Positions 62,573-64,000 of a DNA stretch of 64,000 nt are shown in pieces. The stretch's first letter is position 1. Every line of letters starts with the position of its first letter. A program made the translations under genes and the position numbers. Where the stretch lies: contig NZ_CYPW01000024.1 in assembly GCF_001458175.1 (NCBI RefSeq), positions 21,167 through 85,166 on the forward strand, read 5' to 3'. The stretch comes from Shimia marina (GTDB taxonomy: Bacteria; Pseudomonadota; Alphaproteobacteria; Rhodobacterales; Rhodobacteraceae). The notes under the pieces were generated by a model. The model searched no databases. It saw only the letters and a program-made list of their open reading frames with translations, and had not been told where the DNA came from.

Positions 62573-63925
62573 ATGCGCCTGTCCCGCTATTTCTTGCCTG
62601 TGCTGAAGGAAACACCTGCTGATGCACAGATTGTCAGCCACCGTTTGATGCTGCGTGCCGGCATGATCAAACAATCCAGCGCAGGGATTTACTCCTGGTT
62701 GCCGCTGGGCTTCAAAGTGCTGCGCAAGATTGAGAATATCGTGCACGAAGAACAGATGCGGGCGGGCCATATTCCGATGCAGATGCCAACGCTGCAGTCT
62801 GCGGATCTGTGGAAGGAAAGCGGGCGTTATGATGCATACGGCGAAGAGATGCTGCGCATCAAAGACCGCCACGACCGCGACATGCTCTATACGCCAACTG
62901 CAGAAGAACTGATCACGGATATCTTCCGCTCCAATGTGAGCTCTTACAAAGATCTGCCGCTGACCATGTATCAGATCCAGTGGAAATTCCGCGATGAAAT
63001 CCGCCCGCGTTTTGGCGTGATGCGTGGCCGCGAATTCTACATGAAAGATGGCTACAACTTTGACCTCACCAAAGAGGATGCGCTGCACGCCTATAACCGC
63101 CATCTGGTGAGCTATCTGCGCACCTATGAGCGCATGGGGCTTCAGGCGATCCCGATGCGTGCGGATGGGGGCCCGATTGGCGGCGATTATACCCATGAAT
63201 TCCTCGTGCTGGCGGAAACCGGTGAATCTGAGGTCTTCTATGACAGCGCGGTGACCGATCTGACCTTTGGCGATCGTGAGATCGACTATGATAGCGTGGC
63301 GCAGTGTCAGGGTGTGCTGGAGGAATTCACCTCCAAATATGCGCGCACCGATGAGACCCATGATGAGGCGCTGTTCAACGAGATCCCGGAAGAGCGCCGC
63401 CGTGTGGCGCGTGGCATCGAGGTGGGGCAGATTTTCTATTTCGGCACCAAATACTCTGACGCGCTGGGCGCACAGGTGCAGACCACCGAAGGTGAGAAGG
63501 TCTCCGTGCACATGGGCAGCCATGGCATTGGCGTGAGCCGTCTGTTGGGTGCGATCATCGAAGCCAGCCATGACGACAAAGGCATCATCTGGCCAGAGGG
63601 TGTGACGCCATTCCATGCGGGTATCGTGAACCTCAAGCAGGGTGATGCAGAGGCCGATGCGGCCTGTGAGGCGATTGAAAAGGCGCTGGTCGCCGCTGGG
63701 CTTGAGCCGCTTTATGATGACCGTAAAGAGCGTGCGGGGGGCAAGTTTGCCACCATGGATCTGATTGGTCTGCCATGGCGCATCACCGTGGGGCCACGGG
63801 GCCTGAAGAATGGCGTCGTGGAGCTGACCAGCCGCCGCACTGGGGAAAGCGAGGAGCTGGCACCGGAAGCGGCGGTGGCCAAGTTGATCGAGATCTACGC
63901 CAACCACCGTGTGGTTGGGCTGTAA
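62573..63925 (+). CDS. proS: Prolyl-tRNA synthetase, short alphaproteobacterial type
   Basis: Charges tRNA(Pro). 450 residues, class II. Motif 1 lies around [20 protein letters not shown], motif 2 at [21 protein letters not shown], and motif 3 at [14 protein letters not shown]; the C-terminal anticodon-binding domain follows. The protein is over 100 residues shorter than E. coli ProRS because the editing insertion (INS) between motifs 2 and 3 is missing, as known for alphaproteobacteria, where a stand-alone ProXp-ala or similar deacylase edits in trans. None is in the window. The ATG at 62573 is used. Confidence 0.97.
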   Translation: MRLSRYFLPVLKETPADAQIVSHRLMLRAGMIKQSSAGIYSWLPLGFKVLRKIENIVHEEQMRAGHIPMQMPTLQSADLWKESGRYDAYGEEMLRIKDRHDRDMLYTPTAEELITDIFRSNVSSYKDLPLTMYQIQWKFRDEIRPRFGVMRGREFYMKDGYNFDLTKEDALHAYNRHLVSYLRTYERMGLQAIPMRADGGPIGGDYTHEFLVLAETGESEVFYDSAVTDLTFGDREIDYDSVAQCQGVLEEFTSKYARTDETHDEALFNEIPEERRRVARGIEVGQIFYFGTKYSDALGAQVQTTEGEKVSVHMGSHGIGVSRLLGAIIEASHDDKGIIWPEGVTPFHAGIVNLKQGDAEADAACEAIEKALVAAGLEPLYDDRKERAGGKFATMDLIGLPWRITVGPRGLKNGVVELTSRRTGESEELAPEAAVAKLIEIYANHRVVGL

Positions 63926-63965
63926 ACTCCGCGAAAATGAGCGCCTTGCGGCGCGCTGATTTGAG

Positions 63966-63993
63966 AAAACCCCGCCTGTGGCGGGGGTTTTTT
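63966..63993 (+). terminator. Intrinsic terminator after proS
   Basis: AAAACCCCGCC (63966-63976) and GGCGGGG followed by a run of T (63980-63993) form a compact hairpin with a TGT loop, 40 bases after the proS stop. Confidence 0.93.
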
Positions 63994-64000
63994 CCTCCGG

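Noticed and set aside
1..64000. tRNA or rRNA genes, CRISPR arrays, prophage, transposases, attachment sites
   Set aside because: I looked in the intergenic regions for cloverleaf-like sequence, regular repeats, recombinase motifs and terminal inverted repeats and found none that hold up. A covariance-model scan would be needed to rule out small RNAs.

Overview
The window reads as a chromosomal segment of an alphaproteobacterium of the Rhodobacterales (Roseobacter/Rhodobacter group). The evidence is the moderately high GC with GC-rich third codon positions, a short prolyl-tRNA synthetase, an HdaA-type DnaA-like protein, a RamB/PccR-type short-chain-fatty-acid regulator beside propionyl-CoA carboxylase, a choline-O-sulfate betC-betI-betB-betA cluster, and families typical of the group (DUF6497, DUF952, DUF4174). 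I see no rRNA, tRNA, CRISPR array, phage or insertion sequence. Gene density is high and most neighbours are chromosomal housekeeping or catabolic genes.

Layout. 1-2.9 kb: 3' part of a TPR protein, then a cytochrome P450 with its own [2Fe-2S] ferredoxin. 3-8 kb: a minus-strand run glmU-glmS-alkD-like-moaA. 8.1-12 kb: gph and a DegT-type aminotransferase (plus), facing a translationally coupled DUF952-pyrD-arsC set (minus). 12-19 kb: a periplasmic 5'-nucleotidase, DUF1992, SRAP/YedK, (S)-ureidoglycine aminohydrolase, a GAPDH with a LacI-type operator-like palindrome upstream, and a malic enzyme-phosphotransacetylase fusion. 19-28.8 kb: an SLC13-type permease, YebC, Cu/Zn SOD, an OpgC-like membrane protein, the argP/LysE-type exporter pair, a pirin, an NrtS-chemotaxis-transducer fusion and a DMT exporter. 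28.8-35.1 kb: conversion of choline-O-sulfate to glycine betaine (betC, betI, betB, betA).

36-51.3 kb is a propionyl-CoA assimilation region. It holds a PccR-type regulator, a Bcr/CflA transporter, pccB, pccA and methylmalonyl-CoA mutase. TTTGC-based direct repeats lie upstream of pccR and in the transporter/pccB divergent promoter region. pccB and pccA are separated by about 4.4 kb that holds four small genes joined by three successive ATGA stop/start overlaps (one only 35 codons long), two small lipoprotein genes, an unrecognised 116-aa gene and an inserted convergent porin. This stretch is the least explained part of the window and the best candidate for an undescribed accessory set.

51.4-64 kb: VOC protein, GNAT, DjlA-like co-chaperone, EEP-family hydrolase and a small secreted protein (plus); then on the minus strand a soluble hybrid histidine kinase, a PerM-type transporter, hda, ppk and ppx; finally proS (plus) with a strong terminator. 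Two copies of a GC-rich hairpin repeat (10.08 and 51.30 kb) sit just after gene ends. All functional calls come from reading motifs and context; no database search was run.
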